This document shows positions 25,402 through 33,184 of a DNA stretch of 64,000 bases, in pieces (position 1 is the stretch's first letter; each line of letters begins with the position of its first letter). A program made the translations under genes and the position numbers. The stretch comes from Saliterribacillus persicus. Lineage in GTDB: Bacteria; Bacillota; Bacilli; Bacillales; Amphibacillaceae. The stretch is from positions 186,001 through 250,000 of the forward strand of contig NZ_QPJJ01000002.1 of the NCBI RefSeq assembly GCF_003337485.1. The letters are read 5' to 3'. Below the pieces are notes generated by a model, which saw only the letters and a program-made list of their open reading frames with translations, was not told where the DNA came from and did not search any database.

Positions 25402-26172
25402 TTATTGCTCGACACTACTTAAATCTTCATATTTTATCACTATATTATCATGGGATTTTACCTTTTCCTTTAACTCTATCAATTCTTGCTTTTGTTCTTT
25501 AGTAATATCTTCAGCTGCTAAGCCCATTTCAATCATCTCAACAAAAATAGGTTTATCAAAATAAAGATTACTCTTAATCATACCTAAATAACTTTCGGAT
25601 ATATTACCTTTAGTGTATTCTGCATTAAATTGTTCTATTTGATCAACCCATTCTTGATAATGTTCAATATTTTCTTCTTTTGCTTTTTTCGCAAGCTCCA
25701 GTGCTTTTTTTGCATTTTCTAGTGCTAATGTTGGTTTATCTAATATAACTTCTAAAGAAGCAATACTAATATAAAATGCAGCTTTTGGATCAAGCTCTAT
25801 TGTTTTTTTTCGATTTTCATAAGCTTCTTTAAAGTCGTTTTGAAAGATATTTACAAGCGTTAACCTGTGCCAAGCCAAAGAGTTTTCAGGCTCCCGTTCA
25901 ATTACCTTTTGATATTCAATAATCGCATCTTCATATTGTTCTTCTAGAAAATACCTCACTCCTAATTCTAGATGCGCAGAGGTATCTTCTTCGTTTTCAT
26001 CTATATAATTTTTAATATTTTCAATCTCTTTTTGATCTTCATTAGAGGTGCTTTTTTGTGAGAGGGCGGTATTTCGATCTTGGATAAAATTTATTAGTAT
26101 TATACTTGCTATAAGGAAAAGACAGATGAGGATAAATACAATCCACTTTTTTTTATTCACCTTATGCACCAT
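25402..26172 (-). CDS. Membrane-anchored TPR-repeat protein
   Basis: A 256-residue protein: an N-terminal transmembrane anchor (KKWIVFILICLFLIASIILI, residues ~8-30), then TPR repeats (DTSAHLELGVRYFLEEQYED, NSLAWHRLTLVNIFQ and further units) across residues ~60-175, and an acidic C-terminus. TPR proteins act as protein-binding scaffolds; the partner is unknown. The start is uncertain: the ATG at 26172 is immediately preceded by AAAGG, while GTG at 26160 has better spacing. Confidence 0.72.
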   Translation of the reverse strand: MVHKVNKKKWIVFILICLFLIASIILINFIQDRNTALSQKSTSNEDQKEIENIKNYIDENEEDTSAHLELGVRYFLEEQYEDAIIEYQKVIEREPENSLAWHRLTLVNIFQNDFKEAYENRKKTIELDPKAAFYISIASLEVILDKPTLALENAKKALELAKKAKEENIEHYQEWVDQIEQFNAEYTKGNISESYLGMIKSNLYFDKPIFVEMIEMGLAAEDITKEQKQELIELKEKVKSHDNIVIKYEDLSSVEQ

Positions 26173-26753
26173 CCTTTAATTCTAAATTTTTAATTCTTAG
26201 AGAGCAGATTGTCAAAATAATGAATAGGTAAAAGAGACAGATAGATTCTAGGAAGAGTAATAGGAGTTTTAATAGAAAACTATTAGCATTTTTGATAGTT
26301 ACATATTATCACAAATATATGTAAAAAAAAGAAAATTTTGGTTTTTTGTGGTGTTATTTTGAGAGAGAATTACAAAATTTAAATGTTAAAGACTTACCTA
26401 ACTTTATCAAAAGTATAAGCTGATAAATAAAAATATAATGGATTAGATGGGTATGATTAAGCTCTACTGAACTAATTTGAATGCGCAATAAAAAAGCAAG
26501 CCTATGCTAATTTTCAGCTTGTATAATTAAACTTTAATAGTACAAATAGAATGATTGATACTTAGGAATGAATTAATAATTAAGGCACAGGCTACAAATG
26601 GGTCGTGTGGAAAAGTAGTAATTTCTCCCGATAAGGCAATAGCGTAAATTCGTGCTAATATCGTTAAGTGTAAACTTGTCGCTGATGCTTGATTAAATTT
26701 ACAGCCTCGCACAGCTTTGCAATGAAACAAGTCATGCTACCTTTTATTTTCTA
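26173..26753. other. AT-rich intergenic region
   Basis: 580 bases between the TPR gene start and the toxin gene stop. An open minus-strand frame of 67 codons (26527-26730) has no ribosome binding site and resembles no family I know. The sequence in 26520-26740 is less AT-rich and could be decayed coding DNA; nothing more is supportable. Confidence 0.4.
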
Positions 26754-27065
26754 CTAAATAAGATCTTGATATTTTTGGCCTCCATAAAGTACACGCATGA
26801 CTACTACATGTTTTTCTTCTTCAACTATATAAAACGCAATATAATTTTCAATAATGAGCTTTCGATAACCTTTATTTTTTAAAATTTCATCCTTTACAAA
26901 GCTACAGGAAAATGGAAATTCTTTTAGATTCATAATACTTTTTTCTATCTTCTCCAAAAGGTTATCCGCTGCACCTTCATTTTTTAGATCACTAAAGATA
27001 TAACGGTATATTTCCTCTAAATCTTTATAAGCAATAGGCGTGATTTTAATCGTATATTTATTCAT
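26754..27065 (-). CDS. RelE/ParE-superfamily toxin
   Basis: A 103-residue toxin of a type II toxin-antitoxin pair. Family features: ITPIAYKDLEEIYRYIFSDL at the start, a central KEFPFS turn and the C-terminal strand IAFYIVEEEKHVVVMRVLYG with the late Arg and Tyr-like positions used by ParE/RelE enzymes. ParE-type toxins act on DNA gyrase, RelE-type cleave mRNA on the ribosome; sequence alone does not decide. It overlaps the antitoxin gene by 8 bases (14 if ATG at 27071 is used). Confidence 0.88.
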   Translation of the reverse strand: MNKYTIKITPIAYKDLEEIYRYIFSDLKNEGAADNLLEKIEKSIMNLKEFPFSCSFVKDEILKNKGYRKLIIENYIAFYIVEEEKHVVVMRVLYGGQKYQDLI

Positions 27066-27324
27066 GGCCATATTTTTTCTTTAAATCCTTAAAGACTTCT
27101 TCTCCATCTAAAAGCTCATCCTTGTTATTTAATTGGGCTTCTGCTTGAGCTAAATTTTGATATAACTCTAACTTAGCTAAAGAATTCTCATATGTCTCCA
27201 TACTCATGATAACCATATCTCCATATCCGTTCTTTGTAATAAATAGAGGTTCCTTTATTTGGTGGCAAAGTTCAGAAATTTCCGTTGTATTTCGTAAATC
27301 CTTAATAGGACGAATTTTTGGCAT
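27058..27324 (-). CDS. Phd/YefM-type antitoxin
   Basis: An 88-residue antitoxin: the DNA-binding N-terminus (IRPIKDLRNTTEISELCHQ), the conserved PLFITKNGYGDMVIMSMETYE core of the Phd/YefM fold, and a charged helical tail (EEVFKDLKKKYGHE) that neutralises the toxin. It comes first in the operon, as usual for autoregulated pairs. GAGGAG lies ahead of the ATG. Two identical direct repeats flank the promoter -10 (27343-27377). Confidence 0.9.
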   Translation of the reverse strand: MPKIRPIKDLRNTTEISELCHQIKEPLFITKNGYGDMVIMSMETYENSLAKLELYQNLAQAEAQLNNKDELLDGEEVFKDLKKKYGHE

Positions 27325-27342
27325 TATTTCAACTCCTCTTCA

Positions 27343-27385
27343 CATTATTATGTCTTAATTATAGCATTATTATGTCTATTATCAA
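27343..27385 (-). promoter_or_regulatory. Autoregulated promoter of the toxin-antitoxin operon
   Basis: On the minus strand TTGATA (27385-27380), a 16-base spacer and TATAAT (27363-27358) form a near-consensus sigma-A promoter. Two identical 13-base repeats, AGACATAATAATG, lie at 27377-27365 and 27355-27343. They are offset by 22 bases, two helical turns, and flank the -10 element; a Phd/YefM dimer pair could bind them cooperatively. Confidence 0.75.
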
Positions 27386-27583
27386 TTATCTGCCATTAAA
27401 TTTCATTCTTCAACCTCATACCTAATTAAAAATCCTAAGGAGGGTAACCCTTTTGACACTGCACAAAAATTGATTAGTTATAACACGCTTTTAAAATAAG
27501 CTAATCGACTAAAAAAATTTTTTTAGAACTTTTATAGCTTTGATTCGTATAAAGAGTGTAAACTAATTTCAAGGAGGGATAAA

Positions 27584-27883
27584 ATGGAATTTGATTTTTT
27601 CTGGATCGCGATTGGGCTTGCAGCTGCAGGCTATTTTATTGGGGAAGGGTTAAAGCATTTTAAAAATCCCGAAGCGGACAGCATTCTAGATGAGTTTGAT
27701 GACGAAGATGATGAATTTGAATTAATTAAGGAAAAGTATCTTCATTATTATATAGGAATTGCAAAAGAAGATATTAAAGCTTTTACTGAGAAATACCCAG
27801 ATATCCCGCATATTACGGTTAACAATAATAAGTACTATCCTAAAGAAAAATTACGTAAATGGATGGAACAGATTGGTGAATAA
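27584..27883 (+). CDS. Hypothetical protein, one membrane segment
   Basis: A 99-residue protein of unknown family. The N-terminus is a hydrophobic helix (FFWIAIGLAAAGYFIGEGL, residues ~5-25), then an acidic linker (DEFDDEDDEFE), then a compact domain (LHYYIGIAKEDIKAFTEKYP ... VNNNKYYPKEKLRKWMEQ) that looks like a small helical DNA-binding or protein-interaction fold. AAGGAGG lies 8 bases before the ATG. It sits just upstream of the structured RNA region at 27.9-28.2 kb. Confidence 0.68.
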   Translation: MEFDFFWIAIGLAAAGYFIGEGLKHFKNPEADSILDEFDDEDDEFELIKEKYLHYYIGIAKEDIKAFTEKYPDIPHITVNNNKYYPKEKLRKWMEQIGE

Positions 27884-27905
27884 ATTATTCATGGGGAAAA
27901 TATAA

Positions 27906-28204
27906 ACGCAGACCGCCGGTTAAAAACGTAACAACCGGACCGTAGTAACTGAGATATAGGAACTAGGGAGAGCTAACGAACCACTGTTAACTTATCTTAG
28001 GACGCATCCTCAGAAGTTACCTAGTTTTTGGTACTAAAGTGGGCAAGGTTACTAGCGCTTACTTTATCCAAAAGCACAAATTTTATAAATTCCGGCAAAC
28101 AGAATAAAAGCACGAGAATTACACTAAGTTGTTCCGTTCCCGTAAAGAAAGATACGAAATAGCATACTAATTAGCAGACCAAATCGCATATGATTTGGTC
28201 TTTT
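27906..28204 (+). ncRNA. Candidate structured non-coding RNA
   Basis: A ~300-base stretch, richer in G+C than its flanks, that carries several pairings: CCGGTT/AACCGG (27916-27921/27933-27938), GTAAC/GTTAC (27945/28016), AGATA/TATCT (27952/27993), AGCTAAC/GTTAACT (27971/27986) and AGGA/TCCT (27999/28007). AACTAGG (27961-27967) could pair with CCTAGTT (28020-28026) as a pseudoknot. A composite hairpin (TTTTGG..TAAAGT with ACTTTA..CCAAAA) covers 28025-28073, and a terminator ends the unit at 28176-28204. No coding frame or ribosome binding site fits. It matches no RNA family I recognise. A precise start is not known. Confidence 0.5.
28176..28204 (+). terminator. Rho-independent terminator of the RNA candidate
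   Basis: AGACCAAATC and GATTTGGTCT form a perfect 10-bp stem with a 6-base loop, followed by TTTT. Confidence 0.88.
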
Positions 28205-28361
28205 GTTTTCACCTTATAAAACAGCAATTATTGGCTATTTTCACTTGAATTGGCATGCAAAATTGTAATCGCAATAACATAATAAAAGTAGCAGTTAGCA
28301 ACTTCTAATTACGATGTAATTTGTATGATATTTACTATCTTGATTTTTAAAAGACCAAATA

Positions 28362-28386
28362 GGTAATTGTAATTTTATGTTAAAAT
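28362..28386 (+). promoter_or_regulatory. Promoter-like 25-bp sequence, copy 1
   Basis: GGTAATTGTAATTTTATG plus TTAAAAT is identical to 45973-45997, upstream of the NUDIX gene. TGTTAAAAT reads as an extended -10 (TGn-TAAAAT). A shorter match (TTTTATGTTAAAATTA) lies near 30861. This copy is 112 bases ahead of the broken GNAT gene. Confidence 0.5.
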
Positions 28387-28497
28387 TATTGTAGAGTTTG
28401 TGGAGGATTACTATTAAGCTAACAAGCTAACGCAACAGAAAAGTTTAATTAGATAATTCGATACTAAATTAATGTATTTGCTGGAGGCATGGTATAT

Positions 28498-28875
28498 ATG
28501 AGTTTTGAAATCCGTGAAATGGTAAAAGAAGATACTGAGCAGGTTCAAGATGTAGCTAAAAAAGCTGGAATGAAACGTATGAAGGAATAATTCCAAAAGG
28601 GATACAAAAAAATGTTAAACGTAGCATACAGCGATGAGATAATTAAAAAACGTCTGTGTGGATCTTTTCTATTTGTTGCAGAAACACACAATAATATTGT
28701 AGGTTTTGCTAACTTCTCACCATATAGCCATGGAGAAGTAGAATTAAGAGCAATATATCTTTATTCAAACTATCGTAAGGGAATAGGAACAGCCTTGTTA
28801 AAAGAAGGCAATCGACGTATAGATGGCATAAGAGAATTTTATATGGATGTAGAAAAGGAAAACACAATTGGAAGA
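28498..28875 (+). pseudogene. GNAT acetyltransferase, frameshifted and truncated
   Basis: An N-terminal GNAT fragment starts at ATG 28498 (GGAGG 10 bases ahead) with MSFEIREMVKEDTEQVQD. A base appears missing near 28565 (after AKKA), so the frame continues as WNETYEGIIPKGIQKN in another phase. An extra A in the A-run at 28606-28612 restores the first frame at LNVAYSDEIIKKRL. The acetyl-CoA motif is present (YRKGIGTALLKEG), but the protein then ends around DVEKENTIG, short of a full C-terminus, where sequence of a different small gene begins. The gene is therefore broken twice and also cut. Confidence 0.78.
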
Positions 28876-28893
28876 ATACGAGGTGAAATGGTT

Positions 28894-29013
28894 ATGGATA
28901 CTGTGGTAATTTTTGCGTTTTCTGTTGCGGCAGGAGCTTTAAGCATTGCATTGTTTGCATTTTCAAAAATAGAACAATTGGAAAAAAGAGTAAAAGAACT
29001 AGAAAATAAATAA
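28894..29013 (+). CDS. Small single-membrane-segment coiled-coil protein
   Basis: A 39-residue protein: a hydrophobic helix (VVIFAFSVAAGALSIALFAF) followed by a coiled-coil tail (SKIEQLEKRVKELENK). ATG at 28894 has GAGGTGA 7 bases upstream. It is in frame with, and read through from, the preceding broken GNAT frame, but its own ribosome binding site marks it as an independent gene. Such small membrane proteins are common in bacilli, and none is functionally defined. Confidence 0.65.
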   Translation: MDTVVIFAFSVAAGALSIALFAFSKIEQLEKRVKELENK

Positions 29014-29045
29014 ACTGTGAAAAATTAATTAATGTGAACAATTAC

Positions 29046-29076
29046 ACTTAAAGTAAAGGGTGCAATTGTTGAAGAA
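29046..29076. repeat. Cassette spacer motif, ACTTAAAG type
   Basis: ACTTAAAGTAAAGGGTGC followed by AATTGTTGAAG, flanked by an AACAATT/AATTGTT inverted repeat. Similar blocks occur at 30481, 32627 and 50203. Confidence 0.5.
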
Positions 29077-29167
29077 ACAGTAAGCATTTTTATTAAACTA
29101 ACGACGCAAGTTAATGAAAGAAGAGAATTGAATATTCTGCAAAAGAAAACAAGAGAGGAGGGATTAA

Positions 29168-29881
29168 ATGATTTTACATACTGAAGTTTTGGGGGATGGA
29201 GAACCAATTGTATTTCTTCATACTGGATTACAAACTGGTTTAACTGATTTTGAAAGTCAGAGAGATTATTTTAAAGATAAATATAAAGTTATTCTGCCTG
29301 ATTTACGTGGACATGGAGAGTCAATAACAGATGACCTGACCAACTTCTTTGAAGATTCAGCAAAAGATATAGCAGATACTCTTAACAATTTAGAAGTGGA
29401 TTCTGCCCATATTGTAGGATGTTCATTAGGGGCTTTAGTGGGTTTGTCTTTTGCAAAAAGATTCACTAAGAAAACTAAGAGTCTGACTATTTCCGGTGTT
29501 ATGTTCGAAAAACCAAATAATTGGTTAGAACTACACAAGCAGGATATGGAACGTCAAGAGCAGTTAATGAAGAATGATGAAATTGTTGGTTTTTTTAATA
29601 ATTTACATAAGTCAAATTGGAAAGAATCCCTTGAGATTGCAAAAGATGAAAATTGGTATCCATTTGAAATCACAAAAGATTTGGAAGATATTACTTCTCC
29701 TATTCTATTTATGGTGGGTGAGGGTAATAAAACTGAAACTAAAGGTGCATTATTTTACCCTTCAATAAAAGATGATGTCCACGTTTCTATCATTCCTTTC
29801 GCATCACACTTAGTGCATTCTGAACAACCAGATATATATACGAAAATATTAGAAAAGTTTATTAACAAGGTTAACAATTAA
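29168..29881 (+). CDS. Alpha/beta hydrolase
   Basis: A 237-residue alpha/beta-fold hydrolase. N-terminal strand and oxyanion region GEPIVFLHTGLQTG, then PDLRGHGES, the nucleophile elbow GCSLGALVGL (Ser), the late Asp after LFMVGEGN and the final His in FASHLVHSEQPD. The triad looks complete, so esterase, lipase or lactonase activity is plausible; substrate is unknown. GGAGGG precedes the ATG. It sits in a string of unrelated single genes. Confidence 0.86.
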   Translation: MILHTEVLGDGEPIVFLHTGLQTGLTDFESQRDYFKDKYKVILPDLRGHGESITDDLTNFFEDSAKDIADTLNNLEVDSAHIVGCSLGALVGLSFAKRFTKKTKSLTISGVMFEKPNNWLELHKQDMERQEQLMKNDEIVGFFNNLHKSNWKESLEIAKDENWYPFEITKDLEDITSPILFMVGEGNKTETKGALFYPSIKDDVHVSIIPFASHLVHSEQPDIYTKILEKFINKVNN

Positions 29882-29887
29882 AACTTT

Positions 29888-29920
29888 TTGTTGAACTAAA
29901 GGGTAGTTAGTGGAATAAGC
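29888..29920. repeat. Cassette spacer motif, GTTGAACTAA type
   Basis: TTGTTGAACTAAAGGG, a short variable part, then GGAATAAG. It resembles 33335-33370 (TGTTGAACTAACGGG ... TAATAAG). Confidence 0.5.
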
Positions 29921-29977
29921 TATTGCTACTGTTGTGGCGTTAACGGGGAGGATTATAAAAGAAAGGAGCAGGCTAAA

Positions 29978-30466
29978 TTGAAACAAGTATGGGAAAGATT
30001 TAAGACAGTTAAAGGGTCCCTTTTAGAAGGGATTTTTACGAATCAGCTTGATACATACCGAGTAAATAAGGAACTTATACTGCATTCGTATCAACCTTTA
30101 CTGTACATTAGAAAAACCAATTCATCTGACATAAAGTATTGGAAATTGGACTGGATTGAAGACGACACAGGTGATGACATTCTGTTACTGAAAGAACAGA
30201 AAACTCCTGAACCAATTAAATACGAACTAATAGATGCCCCCTATCAGAAACATATCATTATGGGTTCCAGTTTTTCAGTTGAACCCAATTTAATAAAAAA
30301 GGTAAGTGGATACGGTTTTAAGAATAGTAACAATGAGATGACTTTATCCTCCTTTGTTCTAGAACTTGATGACTTGTGCATTTCTATTAAAGCGGGAGCA
30401 GTTATAGAAATGAAAATTACAGAAGAGGAACCTAATGATTTAGGAGACTTAATTTTTGCAACATAA
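29978..30466 (+). CDS. Hypothetical protein
   Basis: A 162-residue soluble protein that I do not recognise. It is rich in beta-strand patterns (ELILHSYQPLLYIRK, KYWKLDWIEDD, KHIIMGSSFSVEPNL, FVLELDDLCISIKAGAVIEM) with acidic loops, suggesting a beta-barrel or immunoglobulin-like fold. No signal peptide and no catalytic signature. TTG start with AAAGGAG 11 bases ahead. It is flanked by spacer motifs on both sides and seems to be a single-gene cassette. Confidence 0.65.
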   Translation: MKQVWERFKTVKGSLLEGIFTNQLDTYRVNKELILHSYQPLLYIRKTNSSDIKYWKLDWIEDDTGDDILLLKEQKTPEPIKYELIDAPYQKHIIMGSSFSVEPNLIKKVSGYGFKNSNNEMTLSSFVLELDDLCISIKAGAVIEMKITEEEPNDLGDLIFAT

Positions 30467-30480
30467 TCCTTTGTGAATTA

Positions 30481-30517
30481 TTGTACTTAAAGTGACGTGT
30501 GCTTATCTTCAATATAG
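30481..30517. repeat. Cassette spacer motif, ACTTAAAG type
   Basis: TTGTACTTAAAGTGACG, then TGTGCTTATCTTCAATATAG, related to the blocks at 29046 and 32627. TATTG/CAATA forms a short flanking inverted repeat. Confidence 0.45.
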
Positions 30518-30591
30518 TAAATGTAGAAGTAATTATTTAAATTGAAAATATAATAATGAGAAGTAAAAATTAGTGGAGGAATTGATAAAAT

Positions 30592-30768
30592 TTGAAGGTA
30601 AAGTTTAATAAATGACTTTTACCGGAGTTTGAGTTAAACAAAAAGATAGATATTGTGAATATAGCAAAAGTCGAAGGAATATTAAAACGAGATAAAGAGT
30701 CCTTTATCTTAGTAATTGGTTTTGTGATTATTTTAATAGGGTTATTTAAAAAAGATAAGACTAAATAA
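30592..30768 (+). pseudogene. Small membrane protein gene with in-frame TGA
   Basis: A TTG start at 30592 (GTGGAGGA 11 bases ahead) opens a 58-codon frame interrupted at codon 8 by TGA (30613-30615). After the stop the frame continues as LPEFELNKKIDIVNIAKVEG and a hydrophobic helix (SFILVIGFVIILIGLFKK). The coherent sequence on both sides suggests a recent nonsense mutation. An internal GTG at 30655 could give a 37-residue product, but without a good ribosome binding site. Confidence 0.6.
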
Positions 30769-30920
30769 AAAAAGGTAATAGGTTATTCTTAAAGAAAGAG
30801 AAGTGCTTTTTTTCTAGAATTTATACTGTTAACGAGCAGATTAGCGAATGTTTCGAGTATTTTTATGTTAAAATTAAATAAGGGCAACAACCACTAAAAT
30901 AAGCGCAGGGGTTAAAAGAT

Positions 30921-31418
30921 ATGAAACAATCGGGGACACTATACTTTTTTTGTGGAAAAATGGGCGCAGGAAAATCAATTAAATCAAAACAATTGGCGTT
31001 AGATAATCATGCGGTACTGTTGTCTGAGGATGAATGGCTTTCATATCTTTACCCCAATCAGATCGCATCATTTGAGGACTATCTAAAATTCTCAGCGCAG
31101 CTCAAGCCGTTGGTGAAAAACCATGTTCAAAATATATTAAGTATCGGTACAGATGTAGTGATGGATTTTCCAGCTAACACTCAAAAACTACGAAAGTGGT
31201 TTTTGGATATCGCTTCAGAAGTCAATGCAAGCCATCAACTAATTTTCCTTAATCTAAATAATGAGCAATGCTTGCGTCAAATTGCACAAAGACGTAACGA
31301 ACAGCCAGAAAGAGCAGCTTTTGACACGGAAGCGGTATTTATTCATGTTACTAAATACTTTGAAGAACCAAAAGCATCCGAAGGTTTAAATATTTTAGAA
31401 TTTAGTGGAAAAGAATAA
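30921..31418 (+). CDS. P-loop AAA-type kinase/ATPase
   Basis: A 165-residue small P-loop protein. Walker A GKMGAGKSIKSK at residues ~12-23, a LSEDEWLSYLYP segment after strand 2, then DVVMDFPANTQ (Walker B-like DxxxDFP) and lid-like QIAQRRNEQPERAAFD. This pattern is typical of AAA family ATPases related to zeta-toxin/chloramphenicol-phosphotransferase kinases, acting on small molecules. Substrate is unknown. A promoter-like TATGTTAAAAT lies ~55 bases upstream. AGGGGTTAAAA before the ATG is a weak ribosome binding site. Confidence 0.78.
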   Translation: MKQSGTLYFFCGKMGAGKSIKSKQLALDNHAVLLSEDEWLSYLYPNQIASFEDYLKFSAQLKPLVKNHVQNILSIGTDVVMDFPANTQKLRKWFLDIASEVNASHQLIFLNLNNEQCLRQIAQRRNEQPERAAFDTEAVFIHVTKYFEEPKASEGLNILEFSGKE

Positions 31419-31765
31419 CAAATAGTTCAACACAGCGATATAAAAACCAGAAGAAAAACTCATTTGCAACGGAGAAATCCACCTTCTAAATAAGCCTTTT
31501 CATTCTATCAACTCCAAAGACTTAAACCTTATATTTTAAGGATAGATTATTTTTTCAAATGGTTAAATCCATGACCCCCTTTCCCAACAAAAAACACTTA
31601 GCATGAGCAAAATAATTAAGCAGTTAAGTATCACTCCACAGCCAGAACACTTGTTGAGTGTTTTTCACTACTAGTTAGAAAAAATAAAATGAGATGATTC
31701 TTTTGTATAAAGTACCTTCTGTTCTGGGAGGTATTCTTTATGATATAAAAAAAGTGGAGGTTAAA
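31419..31765. other. Intergenic region
   Basis: 347 bases with a small plus-strand terminator-like hairpin at 31646-31666 (AACACT/AGTGTT plus T run). No gene or conserved motif otherwise recognised. Confidence 0.45.
31646..31666 (+). terminator. Small terminator-like hairpin
   Basis: AACACT-TGTTG-AGTGTT followed by TTT. It lies 230 bases after the P-loop gene, which it may terminate. Confidence 0.45.
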
Positions 31766-32238
31766 ATGAAAACTAAATCTTTAAAATCAACACTTATAAT
31801 AATCTCAACTGCTATTTTCTTATATCATGCTTTCCATTTACTTTATCTTTGGTCAGATATTCCAAATCAAATAGCTATTCATTTTAGTAGTGGAAAGCCT
31901 GATAATTGGGGTTCGAAATTTATTTTATTTATAATGCCCGCTGTAAGTGTTTTAATTTGGTATCTTATGGGGTTATTAGTCAAAAATCCAGAGAAGTTGA
32001 ATTATATCAATCTCACAGAAGAAAACAAAGAAATACAATATTCTAAAGCTGAAAAAGTGACTTTACTAATTCAATACCTGGGCTCTATAGCCTTTATATT
32101 TGCTAATGAAGCACTTCTAAGAAATTCGGTTGAAATGGGGAGTCGATTTTACCTTTTTCAATTGCACTTGTCCTTTTAGCTATTTGTTTTATTGCACCAT
32201 TCTACTTATTGTTCTGGGCGGCATCCTTGAAATATTAG
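31766..32238 (+). pseudogene. DUF1648 membrane protein, frameshifted near its 3' end
   Basis: The protein starts at ATG 31766 (GTGGAGG 7 bases ahead). It has a first hydrophobic helix, the DUF1648 signature (DIPNQIAIHFSSGKPDNWGS), and further helices. At about 32150 the frame shifts by one: the original frame ends 30 bases later in LYLFQLHLSF, whereas the next frame continues with a sensible last helix (LVLLAICFIAPFYLLFWAAS) to a stop at 32238. The loss of the C-terminal helix suggests a recent mutation or a sequencing error. DUF1648 proteins are membrane proteins of unknown function. Confidence 0.72.
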
Positions 32239-32324
32239 TTAAGAATATTTGTGTTATATTCCTTGTTCAATAAACGGTTAGCTTTACTAGAATAAGATAA
32301 TTCAATAATTAGGAGGAGATTGTC

Positions 32325-32609
32325 ATGGATGTACTTTATTTAGAAGGTTGGTTACCAATCATATTAGTTTGTATTTTTGTTATTACAATAATTTGTTTAT
32401 TAGCAAAGTTTGTAAAACGAATAGTTTTGTATTTTGTCTCTGCTACTTTTTTTGTATTACTTGTTGGAACTTTTATATACAGTATATTTGGGATTGGTCG
32501 TTGGGAGGGAATGGCAATTGGTTTCTATTCCTTCTCAGCTATTATTGGAACAGCCATTGGAACAGCTATTAGCCCGTTTATTAAGAATAACAAAGAAAAT
32601 GATATTTAA
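32325..32609 (+). CDS. Small hypothetical membrane protein, YesK-like
   Basis: A 94-residue protein with three hydrophobic helices (residues ~9-28, 33-52, 60-85) and a polar C-terminus (IKNNKENDI). Size and helix spacing resemble the YesK family, but the match is by layout only. AGGAGGAG precedes the ATG at 8 bases. A spacer motif follows 18 bases after the stop. Confidence 0.6.
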   Translation: MDVLYLEGWLPIILVCIFVITIICLLAKFVKRIVLYFVSATFFVLLVGTFIYSIFGIGRWEGMAIGFYSFSAIIGTAIGTAISPFIKNNKENDI

Positions 32610-32626
32610 AGACCACCGTGAAGATA

Positions 32627-32660
32627 TTCACTTAAAGGAAAGGGGTGCTTATGTTTAAAA
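32627..32660. repeat. Cassette spacer motif, ACTTAAAG type
   Basis: TTCACTTAAAGGAAAGGGG, then TGCTTATGTTTAAAA. It is related to 29046 and 30481. Confidence 0.45.
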
Positions 32661-32692
32661 AATGAAAAAAGTTTAGAGGAGTTGAGAAGTAG

Positions 32693-33121
32693 GTGACTTT
32701 AAGAAGATTCGGCCTTGTCCTCCTATTTATTATTCTGAGTGGCTGCATACAAAATAATATAAATACATCTAATGAACTGCAAGAAGAAAAGGCGTTAATA
32801 CTAAATTCAGCTGAAAAAGAATTAGAATATTGGAAAGTAACAATGAAATTAGTTGAGAACAGTGAATTTGGCTTGGGTTATATGTTTGAAGCAATTTATA
32901 CAGGTGAACAAGCAATTGCAGATGCAAGTATGCAAATTAATGCTAATGAATCTTTTAATACGACTATATCAACCAATAAATTAACACCTGATAAAAGTTT
33001 AGGAATGGAAACCATTTATTCCGTCAAAGAAAAGCCGAGCAAAATAGACATAAATATTATTTGGAATGAAGAAATGAACGAAGAAACCATATTTGAAGTT
33101 GATAGGGAGATAATAGAGTAA
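32693..33121 (+). CDS. Putative lipoprotein
   Basis: A 142-residue exported lipoprotein. The signal peptide is MTLRRFGLVLLFIILSGC with lipobox LSGC (Cys 18), the lipid attachment site. The mature part is acidic and hydrophilic, without a family I recognise; its pattern (WKVTMKLVENSEFGLGYMFE ... TISTNKLTPDKSLGMETIYSV) suggests a small beta-sandwich. GTG start with GAGGAG about 12 bases upstream. It is another single-gene unit of the accessory patch. Confidence 0.72.
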   Translation: MTLRRFGLVLLFIILSGCIQNNINTSNELQEEKALILNSAEKELEYWKVTMKLVENSEFGLGYMFEAIYTGEQAIADASMQINANESFNTTISTNKLTPDKSLGMETIYSVKEKPSKIDINIIWNEEMNEETIFEVDREIIE

Positions 33122-33184
33122 AAGGATGCTATTTACTAACGAGAGTGTTAGTAAAATTTTTAATAATAGAAAGAAGGAAACGAA

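Noticed and set aside
26527-26730. Open minus-strand frame of 67 codons in the toxin-antitoxin downstream gap
   Set aside because: No ribosome binding site, unusual residue composition and no recognisable family.
27900-28206. tRNA, rRNA, RNase P, tmRNA or 6S RNA
   Set aside because: No CCA-end cloverleaf, conserved cores or closing stems characteristic of these families could be found in this structured block.
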